Origin: Hyphomicrobium sp.
GTDB lineage: Bacteria; Pseudomonadota; Alphaproteobacteria; Rhizobiales; Hyphomicrobiaceae
Length of the DNA: 64,000 nt
Assembly: GCA_022843145.1 (NCBI GenBank)
Contig: JALHOF010000002.1
Span: 186,001-250,000 of the forward strand
Direction of reading: 5' to 3'
Below the pieces are notes generated by a model. The model saw only the letters and a list, made by a program, of their open reading frames with translations, searched no databases and had not been told where the DNA came from. Shown in pieces: positions 9,493 to 18,766 of this stretch; positions within the stretch are counted from its first letter, which is position 1; each line of letters starts with the position of its first letter. The position numbers were made by a program, and so were the translations under genes.

Positions 9493-10466
9493 TACGCACC
9501 CGCGCCGTGGAGACCAAGTTCGTAGACGCGCGAGCGGGACACGCCGAGAGCTTCGGCTACGGACTTCGACGCATCGCGCAGGCTCATCGTGGCGCGCGCC
9601 TCGGCGAGCCGCGCACGGATCAGGTCGTCGCTGACGTCGATGTCGAGCGGCGGCCCGACCAACAGCACGACCTCGCCCTTGAGGTCGCGACTGGCGGCGA
9701 GAACGGCGAGGTCGGGGAGAAGGCCGCGCAGTGTTTCCTCATGCATCTTGGTCAGCTCGCGCGCGATGACCGCCGGGCGCGGGCCGAGGATGGCGGCGAG
9801 ATCGGCCAGCGTTTCAGCCACCCGCTGCGGGGCTTCATAGAACACCAGCGTTGCCGGGATAGCGGCAAGCGCGGTGATGCGGGTGCCGCGCGCCGCCGAC
9901 CGCGGTGGCAGGAAGCCCGCGAAATGGAACGCGTCGGTCGGCAACCCGGACGGCCCGAGCGCGGCGATGGCGGCACACGGCCCGGGGACGCTCTCGACGA
10001 TATGCCCGGCAGCGAGCACATCGCGCACGAGCTTGAAGCCCGGATCGGAGACGAGCGGCGTGCCGGCATCGGAGACCAGCGCAATGCGCTTGCCCTCGGC
10101 AAGCATCGCGAGCACGCGCGGGCGCATTTCGTCGGCGTTATGCTCATGGTAGGGCTCGGCGCGGGCGCGGATGCCGAAGTGGGACAGCAGGGTGCGCGAA
10201 TGGCGGGTGTCCTCGCAAAGCACGACGTCGGCGCGGGAAAGGACGGCGAGCGCGCGCAAGGTGATGTCGGCAAGATTGCCGATCGGCGTGGCGACGAGGT
10301 GTAGACCGGGGGCGAGCGGGGACGCGAGTTGCCGCTCCACTTCGCGGGCGGCATGGGCGGGGGTTTCGCTGGCGGGCAGCCCGGTCGCTGGGGCATCCGC
10401 CGGTCCGGTCTGATCGACGGGCTTGGGAGTGCGGAGAGGCTGGTGCTTCGGCCGATGGCGCTTCAT
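9492..10466 (-). CDS. rsmI: 16S rRNA 2'-O-ribose C1402 methyltransferase
   Basis: SAM-dependent tetrapyrrole-methylase-fold enzyme that modifies C1402 of 16S rRNA. The 324-residue product has all family blocks: LHLVATPIGNLADITLRAL, VLCEDTRHSRTLL, ALVSDAGTPLVSDPGF, VPGPCAAIAAL and VFYEAPQRV, ARELTKMHEE, then a C-terminal RsmI HTH-like tail (MSLRDASKSVAEALGVSRSRVYELGL). The first 50 residues are a basic, Pro-rich extension absent from the core family. ATG 10466 was chosen and the frame stays open further upstream. It is divergent from the LpoA-like lipoprotein gene, the same neighbourhood as E. coli yraL-yraM. Confidence 0.93.
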   Translation of the reverse strand: MKRHRPKHQPLRTPKPVDQTGPADAPATGLPASETPAHAAREVERQLASPLAPGLHLVATPIGNLADITLRALAVLSRADVVLCEDTRHSRTLLSHFGIRARAEPYHEHNADEMRPRVLAMLAEGKRIALVSDAGTPLVSDPGFKLVRDVLAAGHIVESVPGPCAAIAALGPSGLPTDAFHFAGFLPPRSAARGTRITALAAIPATLVFYEAPQRVAETLADLAAILGPRPAVIARELTKMHEETLRGLLPDLAVLAASRDLKGEVVLLVGPPLDIDVSDDLIRARLAEARATMSLRDASKSVAEALGVSRSRVYELGLHGAGA

Positions 10467-10795
10467 GGGATCCCGATTGACGTCGAAGGCGAGCAACCCG
10501 CTGCGTTTTCCAGCGTTCTCCGTGGAAGTCTTGTCCGAGAGTAGACCAACTCGGGAGCTGAGAATCTGCTCGAATGTGACAGTTGGGTCCTTCTCGCACA
10601 CGTTGCGAGGCGCTATCAATTGCAAGCGTCTACCGCGAAGCAGAGCGTTCCGATGTCGTGCGGACGTCACGCGCGGCATTATTGGCGCAAATTGGCTTAG
10701 GATGGCAGACTGGCGTTCGCGGCCAGACTGGGGTAGGCCGAAAGTACGAGTCTCGAGTGCTTTTCTGATCAACTCACCTTCGGGACACGTCCTCC
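10467..10795. promoter_or_regulatory. Divergent intergenic region between rsmI and the LpoA-like gene
   Basis: About 330 bp without a credible gene. It must carry the promoters for the two divergent genes. I cannot identify hexamers with confidence. Nothing resembling an RNA gene is seen. Confidence 0.4.
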
Positions 10796-12034
10796 ATGCG
10801 CTATTTTCTCGCAACCACAAAATCCGCTCTGACGTGCGCGGTTGCCGCCGTTGGACTGCTTGCCGGTTGCGCGACGAACGTCGGCCCTACCGCCGATACG
10901 ACCGCCGCGATCAAGCCGGCGGATCCAGCCAATGCAGCGCCGAGCCAGCGGCAGCGCCCTGTCAAAATCGCCATGCTGCTGCCGCTCGCGGGCTTCGACC
11001 AAACCGCGGTCGTCGCCAAAGCAATGAAACAGGCGGCCGAACTGGCGTTGTTCGAGATCGACAACCCAGCGGTGCAATTGGTGGTCAAGGACGACAAGGG
11101 CAGTGCCGAGGGCGCGCGGGCGGCCGCCGACGAAGCGATCAAGGAGGGGGCGGAAATCATTCTCGGGCCGCTGCTGTCGAGCGCAGTGTCGGGAGCAGCG
11201 AGCGTCGCGAAACCCGCGGGCGTGCCGGTCATCGCATTCTCGAACGACAAGCAAGTTGCCGGGCAGGGTGTGTATCTGCTGAGCTTCCTCGCCGAGCCGG
11301 AGGTCGACCGCGTGGTCAGCTTTGCGGCGTCGCAGGGCAAACGCAATTTCGCGGCCCTCGTTCCCGACGACGCCTACGGCCGCGCGGTGGAGCCTGCATT
11401 CCGCAACGCAGTACAGCGGGCCGGTGGTACGGTCGGCAGCGTAGAGCTTTATCCGGTGCAGGCGAACGGCATGCTCGAACCGGCCAAGCGGGTGATGGAG
11501 GCGATCAAGGCGGGCGACGCCACGGGGCAGACGGTCGACGCGCTGTTCGTGCCCGGCGGTCCGGACCAGTTGCCGCAACTCGGACCGCTGATCGCGTATT
11601 CGGGGATCGACAAGAGCCGCGTCAAGTTGATCGGAACCGGCACCTGGGAGTTCCCCAACATCGGCCGCGACGAGGCGTTCGTCGGCGGCTGGTATCCGGG
11701 TCCAGACCCGCGCGGCTTCAGCGACTTCTCGCAGCGCTTCGCCAAGACGTTCGGCTCGGCCCCGCCGCGCGTTGCGAGCCTCGCGCACGATGCCGTCACG
11801 ATCGCGGTGGGCCTCTCGTCGAACCCGCCCGGCGCGCGCTTCACGCCAGGCAACCTGACGCGGCCGGCGGGCTTCAGCGGCGTCGACGGCACCGTGCGAT
11901 TTACGTCCAGCGGTTTGTCGGAGCGCGGGCTGGCCATCCTCGAGGTGCAGTCGTTCGGATCGAGCATTGCCGATCCGGCCCCGAGCCAGCTCGGCAACGG
12001 CCAGCTGTCGCAGGCATCCGCCCGGGTGCAATAG
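10796..12034 (+). CDS. LpoA-like penicillin-binding protein activator lipoprotein
   Basis: Periplasmic lipoprotein of 412 residues. The N-terminus MRYFLATTKSALTCAVAAVGLLAGC has a lipobox (LLAGC, Cys 25). The remainder is a type I periplasmic-binding-protein fold (KIAMLLPLAGFDQTAVVAKAMKQAAELALFEID; GAEIILGPLLSSAVSGAA; FAALVPDDAYGRAVEPAF). It resembles the C-terminal domain of LpoA, which stimulates PBP1A, and related ABC substrate-binding proteins. The position divergent to rsmI matches the yraL-yraM arrangement of gammaproteobacteria and supports the LpoA reading. No transporter genes are nearby, which argues against a nutrient-binding role. Confidence 0.8.
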   Translation: MRYFLATTKSALTCAVAAVGLLAGCATNVGPTADTTAAIKPADPANAAPSQRQRPVKIAMLLPLAGFDQTAVVAKAMKQAAELALFEIDNPAVQLVVKDDKGSAEGARAAADEAIKEGAEIILGPLLSSAVSGAASVAKPAGVPVIAFSNDKQVAGQGVYLLSFLAEPEVDRVVSFAASQGKRNFAALVPDDAYGRAVEPAFRNAVQRAGGTVGSVELYPVQANGMLEPAKRVMEAIKAGDATGQTVDALFVPGGPDQLPQLGPLIAYSGIDKSRVKLIGTGTWEFPNIGRDEAFVGGWYPGPDPRGFSDFSQRFAKTFGSAPPRVASLAHDAVTIAVGLSSNPPGARFTPGNLTRPAGFSGVDGTVRFTSSGLSERGLAILEVQSFGSSIADPAPSQLGNGQLSQASARVQ

Positions 12035-12207
12035 CCAGCCGCGCCTATATCAATCGCCGGGACCTGCTCGTTGGCCTCGTCAGCATTGCGAGAATGGCGT
12101 GGGCAAGCGGCACACGGTTGCGCTAGGCTTCGTGCTACGGCTTCAGCGCGCGTAACGCGACGCGTCTAGGCCGGACACTCGTCACGCGCGCGCGGATCCT
12201 GCTCCCG

Positions 12208-13149
12208 ATGATCGTCGTTCTTACCATCGTCGCGCCGGTCTTCGGGCTGATCGTGATCGGATACCTCTCGGCAAAGTACAAGCTGCTCGACGAGAGCGCC
12301 GGGCGTGGGTTGAGCGAGTTTGCTTTCAAGCTCGGCATCCCGGCGCTTCTGTGCCGGACCGTCGCAACGGCGAAGCTGTCGGATCTCTCGTTGTTGCAGG
12401 TGTGGGGCGCGTTCTATGGCGCGGCGGCATTGACGTGGATCGCGGCCACGCTGATCACGCGGTTCGTCCTGGGACGTCCCGCGATCGACGGACCGGCCAT
12501 CGCCATGTCCTCGGTGTTCGGCAACACGGCGATGCTCGGACTGCCGTTGTCGATCGCAACGTTCGGCCCGGAGGCCGCAGCGCCGATCGCGCTGATCCTG
12601 TCGATCCATGCGCCGACGCTGTGGCTGACCGGGCTCGTGCATTCGACGGCGATCAGCGAACAGCGCAGTACGTCGATATGGGACATGCTGGCAGGTGTGG
12701 CGCGCGACCTTTCGCGCAATGCGATCATCATCGGCATCGTGATCGGCGCCTTGTGGCGGCTCACGGGCCTGGAACTGCCGGTTCCGGTCGATCGCATCCT
12801 CGAGCTTTTGGCGCGGGCGGGCGTGCCGGCGTCGCTGGTCGCGCTCGGCCTGACGCTGGTGGCGTTCGAGATCAAGGGGCAGACGACATCGCTGGCATCG
12901 ATCATCGTGCTGAAGCTGCTGTTCATGCCGCTGGTCGCGTGGGCGATTGCTCACCTCGGCTTCGGCTTGGGCGGCGTGACGCTCGGCGTGATCGTCATTA
13001 TGGCCGCGATGCCGGCCGGCGCCAACGCGTTCATCTTCGCAATGAAGGAAGGCAGAGCTGTGAACTCGGCGTCGGGCGCGGTGGCGCTCGGCAGCATCCT
13101 GGCCGCGGCGACGACGGCCGTGCTGATCTCGCTACTGACAGGCGGGTGA
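12208..13149 (+). CDS. AEC family transporter (auxin efflux carrier-like)
   Basis: Integral membrane carrier of 313 residues with about ten hydrophobic helices in two five-helix halves, beginning MIVVLTIVAPVFGLIVIGYLSAKYKLLDE. Family hallmarks are FKLGIPALLCRTVATAKL, SVFGNTAMLGLPLSIATFGPEA and the C-terminal half GVPASLVALGLTLVAFEI followed by MAAMPAGANAFIFA. Bacterial members move dicarboxylates such as malonate or malate. The substrate here is unknown. It stands alone, 173 bp after the lipoprotein gene. Confidence 0.88.
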   Translation: MIVVLTIVAPVFGLIVIGYLSAKYKLLDESAGRGLSEFAFKLGIPALLCRTVATAKLSDLSLLQVWGAFYGAAALTWIAATLITRFVLGRPAIDGPAIAMSSVFGNTAMLGLPLSIATFGPEAAAPIALILSIHAPTLWLTGLVHSTAISEQRSTSIWDMLAGVARDLSRNAIIIGIVIGALWRLTGLELPVPVDRILELLARAGVPASLVALGLTLVAFEIKGQTTSLASIIVLKLLFMPLVAWAIAHLGFGLGGVTLGVIVIMAAMPAGANAFIFAMKEGRAVNSASGAVALGSILAAATTAVLISLLTGG

Positions 13150-13165
13150 CGGCGCGGCGGCGAAA

Positions 13166-13633
13166 TCAGGCCGCGATGGCTTCGGCGGCATCACGACGCG
13201 GTGCAACGGGCGTGAACGGGTGGACGACCTGTCCCGTAGCGGCCTCGTGGACCGGCGCGCCGGGCTGAACCGTCATGATGCTCGACAATTCGTCGAACAG
13301 GCGCTGGATTGCGTAGGTCGCGGCGTCGAGCTGCTGTTCGGCCGAGCGCTGAAGCTCATGCACCGTCGCGATCCGCGCAATCGATTGCGTGATGACGTCG
13401 GAAGCGCGATCCCATTGCACGTCGCGCGAAAGCCGCTCGGGAAGCGCGGCGCTGACGGCCGGTTTGACGCCCGCGCCGTGCTCGGGATAGCGCAGCGCGG
13501 CGAAACGGCTGGCAAGTTCGATGCGCGGCAACCGCAATCGCGACAAAGCCGGCCACGCCAGAACCGCAAGTCCTGTCGAGACAAGAATGACTGCCAATAC
13601 TGTCGCTGTGACTTGCACGGGCAAGACGTCCAT
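13166..13633 (-). CDS. Hypothetical membrane-anchored protein
   Basis: 155 residues from ATG 13633; a TTG 51 bases upstream is the alternative start. One N-terminal hydrophobic segment (VQVTATVLAVILVSTGLAVLAWPAL) is followed by a soluble, helical-looking region (residues 60-120) and a Pro/Ala-rich tail. No family is recognised. It is convergent with the AEC transporter. GC and codon use look like the neighbouring chromosome. Confidence 0.55.
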   Translation of the reverse strand: MDVLPVQVTATVLAVILVSTGLAVLAWPALSRLRLPRIELASRFAALRYPEHGAGVKPAVSAALPERLSRDVQWDRASDVITQSIARIATVHELQRSAEQQLDAATYAIQRLFDELSSIMTVQPGAPVHEAATGQVVHPFTPVAPRRDAAEAIAA

Positions 13634-13800
13634 GAAAAGCTGTGTATAGGAGCCGATATTGTGCCTGTTCGCACAACAAAACAAGTCGCCATATCAAATT
13701 TTGCGAGCAAATTCCGCCAGTTGCTCGCGCAACGTGATTAGTTGTTAAATCATGACGGCGTAGGGTTAACGATTGATGACCTTTTCCAGATTTCTCGGAA

Positions 13801-15276
13801 TCAGGGAGTCGCGGCGTTCGCGCGAATAGCCGCCGTATTGCCGAGGCCGGCGCGACGGGCGCCGTTTTGGGCGCCATTTTGGGCGGCAGTCGGTTTGGCG
13901 GGGCTGCGCGGCGGCGTGGCAACGGGCGCGGAGCGGAGCCCGGTGAACCGGTAGTGGCCGGTCAACTGATCGACGAACAATCCGTCCTCGAGCTGCGGGC
14001 CCCAGCCACGATTGTGGATGATCATGGGCCGGCCGGACGGCCCGATCTCGTTCGCGACGATGGCGATATGCGTGCGCGAATGGCGATTCTGCGGACGCCA
14101 GTAGCTGACGATGTCGCCCGGGCGATAATCCTCGGCGTGTTCGGAGATCGGGATCGATTGCCCGTGCGCGGCGAAGAAGCGGCGCAACGTGTCGACGCGG
14201 CGGTGGTCGATGTTGGGGTCGCCGCTGCCGCTGCGGGTTTGCTGGACGAGCGCCTGCAGGTCGATCGACAAGGCACGGAAGGCGCGGATCAGCACGTCGG
14301 TGCAAACGCCGTAGAACGACGGAACGTCGCCCATCGGGTAGGCGATGCGGCGGTATTTGTCATTGTAGACGACGAATTCGCGGGTTTGCGATAGCGCTGC
14401 GGCGGCAAGGGCCACACCGAATTCGGCCGGATCGCGCGGTGGGGCGATGGCGGGCGGAGCGATGGATTTGGCGAGGTCACGCGGCGGGGCAACGCAGACG
14501 TTGGCCGCGATGGCGGGAGCGGGGTCCGGAGCAAGGGTGCCGCCAGGAGCGACCGACGCCGGATCGGGAACCAGCACAGCGGCGATTTCGACAGCGGGCG
14601 GCTGAGGACCGACGAACGTGCCATCCGGAGCCGTCGCAGGCACATCGACGTGCGGAGGCGTGGCGGCGGCCACAGCGATCCCTGAATCGACCGGCGCGAG
14701 GACGGCGGAGGCGAGCGGCTCGGATTTCAGAAGCGCGGGCGGGTCAGGCCGGGAGGCGGTATCGGGTTGATCGACGACTCGCTGAACCACGGGTGCGAGT
14801 TCGGTGACGCGCGGCAGGCTCGCGGGGGGAACCGCCGACGGCGCGATGGCGACGGATGGCGGTATTGCGGGCTTCGTCGGCTGGACGACCGGCGCCGGCG
14901 AAGGCGAACGGGCGTGGTCGAGAGGCCGCGCGCCGGGTCGCAACGACTGGCTGAATCCGGCGGCGAATGCGACCAGAACGAACGGCAACAGCAACATCGC
15001 CAGAACTCGGCGATCATCGGCGCCATAGGCACTTTGGCGGACGGGAGCGGCGCTGCGCGGGCGGCGGGACGGGCTCGTCGACGCGGATCGCGCGGCGCGG
15101 GACGGCGAAGAATGCTTGGCGGATTTTACCTTGGTGGGCGCAGGCCGAGCGGGCGGTTGACCGGCCGGGACGGGAGACGCCGCAACCACGCGCGGCGCGG
15201 CGGCAGCCTGCTGCTTACGGCTGCGCGACGCCTTCGGTCGACGTTTGGATGACTTCTTCACGCCCGGATCCCGCAA
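13801..15276 (-). CDS. DUF1287 protein with basic Pro/Ala-rich N-terminus
   Basis: 491 residues; the start is uncertain (TTG 15276 or GTG 15261). The first ~100 residues are Arg/Lys/Ser/Pro-rich, then comes one membrane helix (VLAMLLLPFVLVAFAAGFSQSL, ~115-135), a ~170-residue Pro/Ala-rich linker and a C-terminal DUF1287 domain from about residue 295. The domain includes VYNDKYRRIAYPMGDVPSFYGVCTDVLIRAFR, with the conserved Cys, and SRTHIAIVANEIG, with His. DUF1287 belongs to the NlpC/P60-like papain fold, so a cell-wall peptidase or amidase role is plausible. The topology implies a cytoplasmic basic tail and a periplasmic catalytic domain. Confidence 0.8.
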   Translation of the reverse strand: MRDPGVKKSSKRRPKASRSRKQQAAAAPRVVAASPVPAGQPPARPAPTKVKSAKHSSPSRAARSASTSPSRRPRSAAPVRQSAYGADDRRVLAMLLLPFVLVAFAAGFSQSLRPGARPLDHARSPSPAPVVQPTKPAIPPSVAIAPSAVPPASLPRVTELAPVVQRVVDQPDTASRPDPPALLKSEPLASAVLAPVDSGIAVAAATPPHVDVPATAPDGTFVGPQPPAVEIAAVLVPDPASVAPGGTLAPDPAPAIAANVCVAPPRDLAKSIAPPAIAPPRDPAEFGVALAAAALSQTREFVVYNDKYRRIAYPMGDVPSFYGVCTDVLIRAFRALSIDLQALVQQTRSGSGDPNIDHRRVDTLRRFFAAHGQSIPISEHAEDYRPGDIVSYWRPQNRHSRTHIAIVANEIGPSGRPMIIHNRGWGPQLEDGLFVDQLTGHYRFTGLRSAPVATPPRSPAKPTAAQNGAQNGARRAGLGNTAAIRANAATP

Positions 15277-15390
15277 ATGCCCGCCACCGCGAACACTTCA
15301 ATATTAACCGATAACCACCTCAAAACAAAACGGAAAAACAATCCAGCAGACGACTGATGAGCGCGCCGAGGCACGGCGGTCGCGCGGCTG

Positions 15391-16359
15391 TCACGAGACG
15401 GGGCCCCGGTACGCCAGCGCGGCGGCGAGGCGCGGATCGACGATCGGCATCATCTTTTCACGCAGCGCATCGGCTGTCAGCCCCGCCCGCCGGAGATTGT
15501 GGAGGGATGTGTCGCCGGCACTCTTCGACAGTTTGCGCCCGCCGTCCGCCTCGATCAGACGATGATGGTGGTAGATCGGCTCGGGAAGTCCGAGCAGAAC
15601 CTGCAGCAGCCGGTGCAAACCCGTAGCGGCAAAAAGATCGCGGCCACGCGTGACGTGGGTAATGTGCTGCCGCGCATCATCCGTGACGACGGCGAGATGA
15701 TAGCTCGCAGGCACGTCCTTGCGGACGATGACGGCGTCACCCCAGCGTGCGGGGTCGGCGGCATGAACGACAGGTGTGCCGTCGGCGGTGAGCTCGGTGA
15801 ATGTGAGCGGCTTGCCATTGAGCAAGGCGCGGGTCCGGTCGAGCGCACGCGGCATGTCGATACGCAACGCGAAAGGCTCGCCACGCACCTGCCGTGCCGA
15901 GACGTCGGCCGCAGCGAGCGACTTGTGCAGGCCCGGGTAGAGCGGCGCGCCGTCTGGGTCGAGGCGCTGAGACCCATCGGGATTGGAAGGGGCGCTGGCC
16001 GCTGCGGCGGCAATGTCCGAGCGCGTGGCGAAGCAGGGATAAAGCAGTCCGTCGCCGAGCAGCCGCGCGGCCGCGGCGCGATAGTCGTCGAAGTGCTGCG
16101 ACTGCACGCGCACGGGACCGTCCCATGTAACGCCGAGCCAACCGAGATCGTCTTCGATCGCGGCGGCGAACTCGGGACGCGCGCGCGCCGTATCGATGTC
16201 CTCGATGCGCAAGATGAAGCGCCCGCCGGTGAGGCGCGCGAGTTCGTACCCGGTCAGCGCGGAGAGAGCATGACCGATATGCAAACGCCCATTCGGGCTC
16301 GGCGCGAAACGCAAGACGGGTTGCGCGGCAGGCGACGCGCGCTCACTCACACGCGCCAT
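15391..16359 (-). CDS. gluQ: Glutamyl-Q tRNA(Asp) synthetase
   Basis: Attaches glutamate to the queuosine base of tRNA-Asp. The 322-residue protein is a truncated GluRS catalytic core with RFAPSPNGRLHIGHALSAL (HIGH motif, about residue 25) and KLSKSAGD (KMSKS motif). It lacks the anticodon-binding domain of real GluRS, which distinguishes GluQ. The start at 16359 lies inside the end of the upstream gene (17-base overlap), suggesting translational coupling. Confidence 0.92.
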   Translation of the reverse strand: MARVSERASPAAQPVLRFAPSPNGRLHIGHALSALTGYELARLTGGRFILRIEDIDTARARPEFAAAIEDDLGWLGVTWDGPVRVQSQHFDDYRAAAARLLGDGLLYPCFATRSDIAAAAASAPSNPDGSQRLDPDGAPLYPGLHKSLAAADVSARQVRGEPFALRIDMPRALDRTRALLNGKPLTFTELTADGTPVVHAADPARWGDAVIVRKDVPASYHLAVVTDDARQHITHVTRGRDLFAATGLHRLLQVLLGLPEPIYHHHRLIEADGGRKLSKSAGDTSLHNLRRAGLTADALREKMMPIVDPRLAAALAYRGPVS

Positions 16360-16873
16360 TGCGCCCGGCTCCGGCGGAATAGGTGCGCGCGATGCGCTCG
16401 AGCACGGGATCCCAGGTCCGGCGCTGCTCGGCCGGATAGAGGAGCGCCCAACTGTTGATGAACTTGCCGCCGCAGGTGAAGCTGACACGCTCGTAGAACA
16501 TGGTCCCATCGCGCGTGCCGGACAAGACGAACCACTTGGCGCGTACCGGCGCGTAGTCGATCTGAGCGCCGACGTAGTTCTTTTCCAACAGATAGGTTCG
16601 GTATTCGGCGAGTGACGTGTTCTCGCCATTGTCGAAGGCGCCGACCAGGAGCCGCGCGGCGCCGTCCTTGGAAACCAGCAAACGGCCGTCTTCGCTTTCG
16701 TTGGCCGGATCCTCGGGGAAGCGCGCGGTTGGATAAGCGATCGTGAAGCCATGCCGCGCGTTGCGATAGGTGGTCCAGTCCCCCATCGCGGCACCGGCTG
16801 ACATGGCCGACGTCAATCCGGCCAGCGAGGCCGCGACGACAACGGGTACGAGATACCGAACAGACCGCAGCAT
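16343..16873 (-). CDS. Hypothetical secreted protein
   Basis: 176 residues with a Sec signal peptide (MLRSVRYLVPVVVAASLAGLTSAMSAGAA, cleavage near residue 29). The mature part starts DWTTYRNARHGFTIAYPTARFPE, a pattern typical of small periplasmic proteins of Hyphomicrobiales with a single beta-rich domain. One Cys pair may form a disulfide (FTCGG near residue 133 and NGACE at the end). No function is recognised. Its end overlaps gluQ, so they may share a transcript. Confidence 0.75.
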   Translation of the reverse strand: MLRSVRYLVPVVVAASLAGLTSAMSAGAAMGDWTTYRNARHGFTIAYPTARFPEDPANESEDGRLLVSKDGAARLLVGAFDNGENTSLAEYRTYLLEKNYVGAQIDYAPVRAKWFVLSGTRDGTMFYERVSFTCGGKFINSWALLYPAEQRRTWDPVLERIARTYSAGAGRNGACE

Positions 16874-17076
16874 AGCCGTCCTCCTCTGACGATGGCCGCC
16901 GAACTCAACACATGTGCATTGCGGCCGAGCTGGGACTAGCTGAGCGAAACCTGCTGAGCAAAGCCATGGGACGCGTCACCGTATCGAGGCCGTGGTAGTG
17001 TACTCCCGCTCGTCGTCGCGCGGAAGCGCGCGGAGACCGATCAAGCTTTGAGCACGCGATCAATCGGTGATCGATC

Positions 17077-17748
17077 ATGTCGAAGTTACGAAGCGGAACC
17101 ACGGCGGGTTTCATCGACACGACCGATGATTTGAAGCGCGGCATCCGGGCATTGCGCCGCGCGTGCCCGGACATGCGGCGCGTCCACGACATCACCGGCG
17201 ATCCACCGCTGCGGCGATACGCACCCGGCTTCGAGGGACTATCGCGGATCGTCGTCGGTCAGCAGCTGTCGATCGCGAGCGCGGAAGCGATCTGGACCCG
17301 CACGCGAGTGACGGTTGCACCGTTCGACGCGACGACGCTGTTGATGCTCGACGATGAAAGCCTGCAAGCGGCGGGGCTGTCACGCGGCAAGATCCGCACT
17401 TTGCGCGCGCTCGCGGAGCGGATTGCGTCAGGCAGGCTCGCTGTCGAAACTTTGGCTGCAGCGAACGAGGCTGACGCGCACGCGGCGCTGACGGATGTTC
17501 CGGGGATCGGCCCGTGGACGGCGGATATCTTTTTGATGTTCTGCGCCGGACGCGCCGACGCGTGGGCGCCGGGTGACCTCGCATTGCAGGTGGCTGCGCA
17601 ATGGCTGCTTGTGCTCGACGACCGGCCGCGCGCCGACGAATTGACGGCGATCGCGGAACGCTGGCGGCCGCATCGCGCGACGGCGGCGCGGCTGCTTTGG
17701 GCGTATTACAAGGTGGCCAAGGATAGCCGCTCGGGCGCGCCGATCTAG
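17077..17748 (+). CDS. DNA-3-methyladenine glycosylase II (AlkA-like, HhH-GPD)
   Basis: Base-excision repair enzyme that removes alkylated purines. The 223-residue product contains the HhH-GPD core: IVVGQQLSIASAEAIW, GLSRGKIRTLRALAERI, and the helix-hairpin-helix LTDVPGIGPWTADIFLMF followed by the catalytic Asp in WAPGDLALQVA (about residue 168). It lacks the N-terminal AlkA domain of E. coli (282 residues) and is typical of the short alphaproteobacterial form. It is monocistronic. Confidence 0.9.
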   Translation: MSKLRSGTTAGFIDTTDDLKRGIRALRRACPDMRRVHDITGDPPLRRYAPGFEGLSRIVVGQQLSIASAEAIWTRTRVTVAPFDATTLLMLDDESLQAAGLSRGKIRTLRALAERIASGRLAVETLAAANEADAHAALTDVPGIGPWTADIFLMFCAGRADAWAPGDLALQVAAQWLLVLDDRPRADELTAIAERWRPHRATAARLLWAYYKVAKDSRSGAPI

Positions 17749-17874
17749 GCCGGAAATCGCCTTTACACGCGGTGGTGGCAGTTGAATTAGGGCCACACCT
17801 GCAAGAGCTTCACAGAGCGGACATGCGCCGCTAGTATCCCGGCGTTCGACGCGGGGAGACCCGATTCGCGTGCA

Positions 17875-18462
17875 ATGCAGAAACCGTCAGGACGCAGCCT
17901 CGTGAACGCTCACGCTGCCATGCCGGAACACTGTCCGGCCCTGGTCTTGAATGCCGACTTCCGGCCTCTGAGCTACTATCCGTTGTCGCTCTGGAGCTGG
18001 CAGGAGACGGTGAAAGCCGTGTTTCTCGATCGCGTGAATATCGTATCCGAATACGATCGCTTCGTGCGCAGCCCCAACGTCGAGATGCGGCTGCCGAGCG
18101 TCGTCTCGCTCAAGACCTATGTGAAGCCCGCGCTCTATCCGGCGTTCACGCGGTTCAACGTGTTCCTGCGCGACCGCTTCACCTGCCAATATTGCGGCAC
18201 GAAATCCGAGCTGACGTTCGACCATCTGATCCCGCGCTCGCGCGGCGGCCAAACGCGGTGGGACAACGTCGTGACGGCGTGCTCGCCGTGCAATCTGGCG
18301 AAGGGCGGAGCGATGCCCGAAGTCATCAAGATGTGGCCGATGCAGATGCCGTATCGACCGACGGTGTTCGAACTGCACCGCAACGGCCGGCTGTTCCCGC
18401 CGAACTACCTGCACGACAGTTGGCTCGACTATCTCTATTGGGACACCGAACTCGATCCGTGA
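17875..18462 (+). CDS. HNH endonuclease
   Basis: 195-residue protein with a central HNH/zinc site: CQYCGTKSELTFDHLIPRSRGG, then NVVTACSPCNLAKG, with four Cys in two CxxC pairs plus the His-Asn active residues. The N-terminus (ALVLNADFRPLSYYPLSLWSWQETVKAVFLDRV) matches a family very widely conserved in alphaproteobacterial chromosomes, which argues for a housekeeping role rather than a mobile one. The natural substrate is unknown. The start at ATG 17875 is tentative; Met 15 is the alternative. Confidence 0.88.
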   Translation: MQKPSGRSLVNAHAAMPEHCPALVLNADFRPLSYYPLSLWSWQETVKAVFLDRVNIVSEYDRFVRSPNVEMRLPSVVSLKTYVKPALYPAFTRFNVFLRDRFTCQYCGTKSELTFDHLIPRSRGGQTRWDNVVTACSPCNLAKGGAMPEVIKMWPMQMPYRPTVFELHRNGRLFPPNYLHDSWLDYLYWDTELDP

Positions 18463-18550
18463 ATTGCCGACGAAAAAAGGCGGTCCGGGCTTGCCCCAAG
18501 ACCGCCGAGTCGGATCGTCCAATGGAAAGACGAATTGGGGTGCGATGCAC

Positions 18551-18766
18551 TCAGGCGGCGCGGCGCATCGGCTGGCTGCACAGCGACTGCGCGATGATGT
18601 CGACGGCGCGGCTCCAATCGAGATCCGCCGTCGCCGCCGATTTCAGACCGAAAGCGACGAGGGCATCGACTGGCATTCCGCCGTCGCGGAAAACGCGCGC
18701 GCACGACTGCCGGGCAATACCGAGCGACTGATGCCACTCCAAGGGATTGATGTGATCGGGGTTCAT
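18551..18766 (-). CDS. Small conserved-looking hypothetical protein
   Basis: 71 residues from ATG 18766, which has GGAGG eight bases upstream (GAGGAGGCAGAAGAG before the ATG), so I prefer it to the longer open frame reaching 18973. The product (MNPDHINPLEWHQSLGIARQ...) is soluble and mostly helical, with DLDWSRAVDIIAQSLC near the C-terminus. No family is recognised. Confidence 0.6.
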   Translation of the reverse strand: MNPDHINPLEWHQSLGIARQSCARVFRDGGMPVDALVAFGLKSAATADLDWSRAVDIIAQSLCSQPMRRAA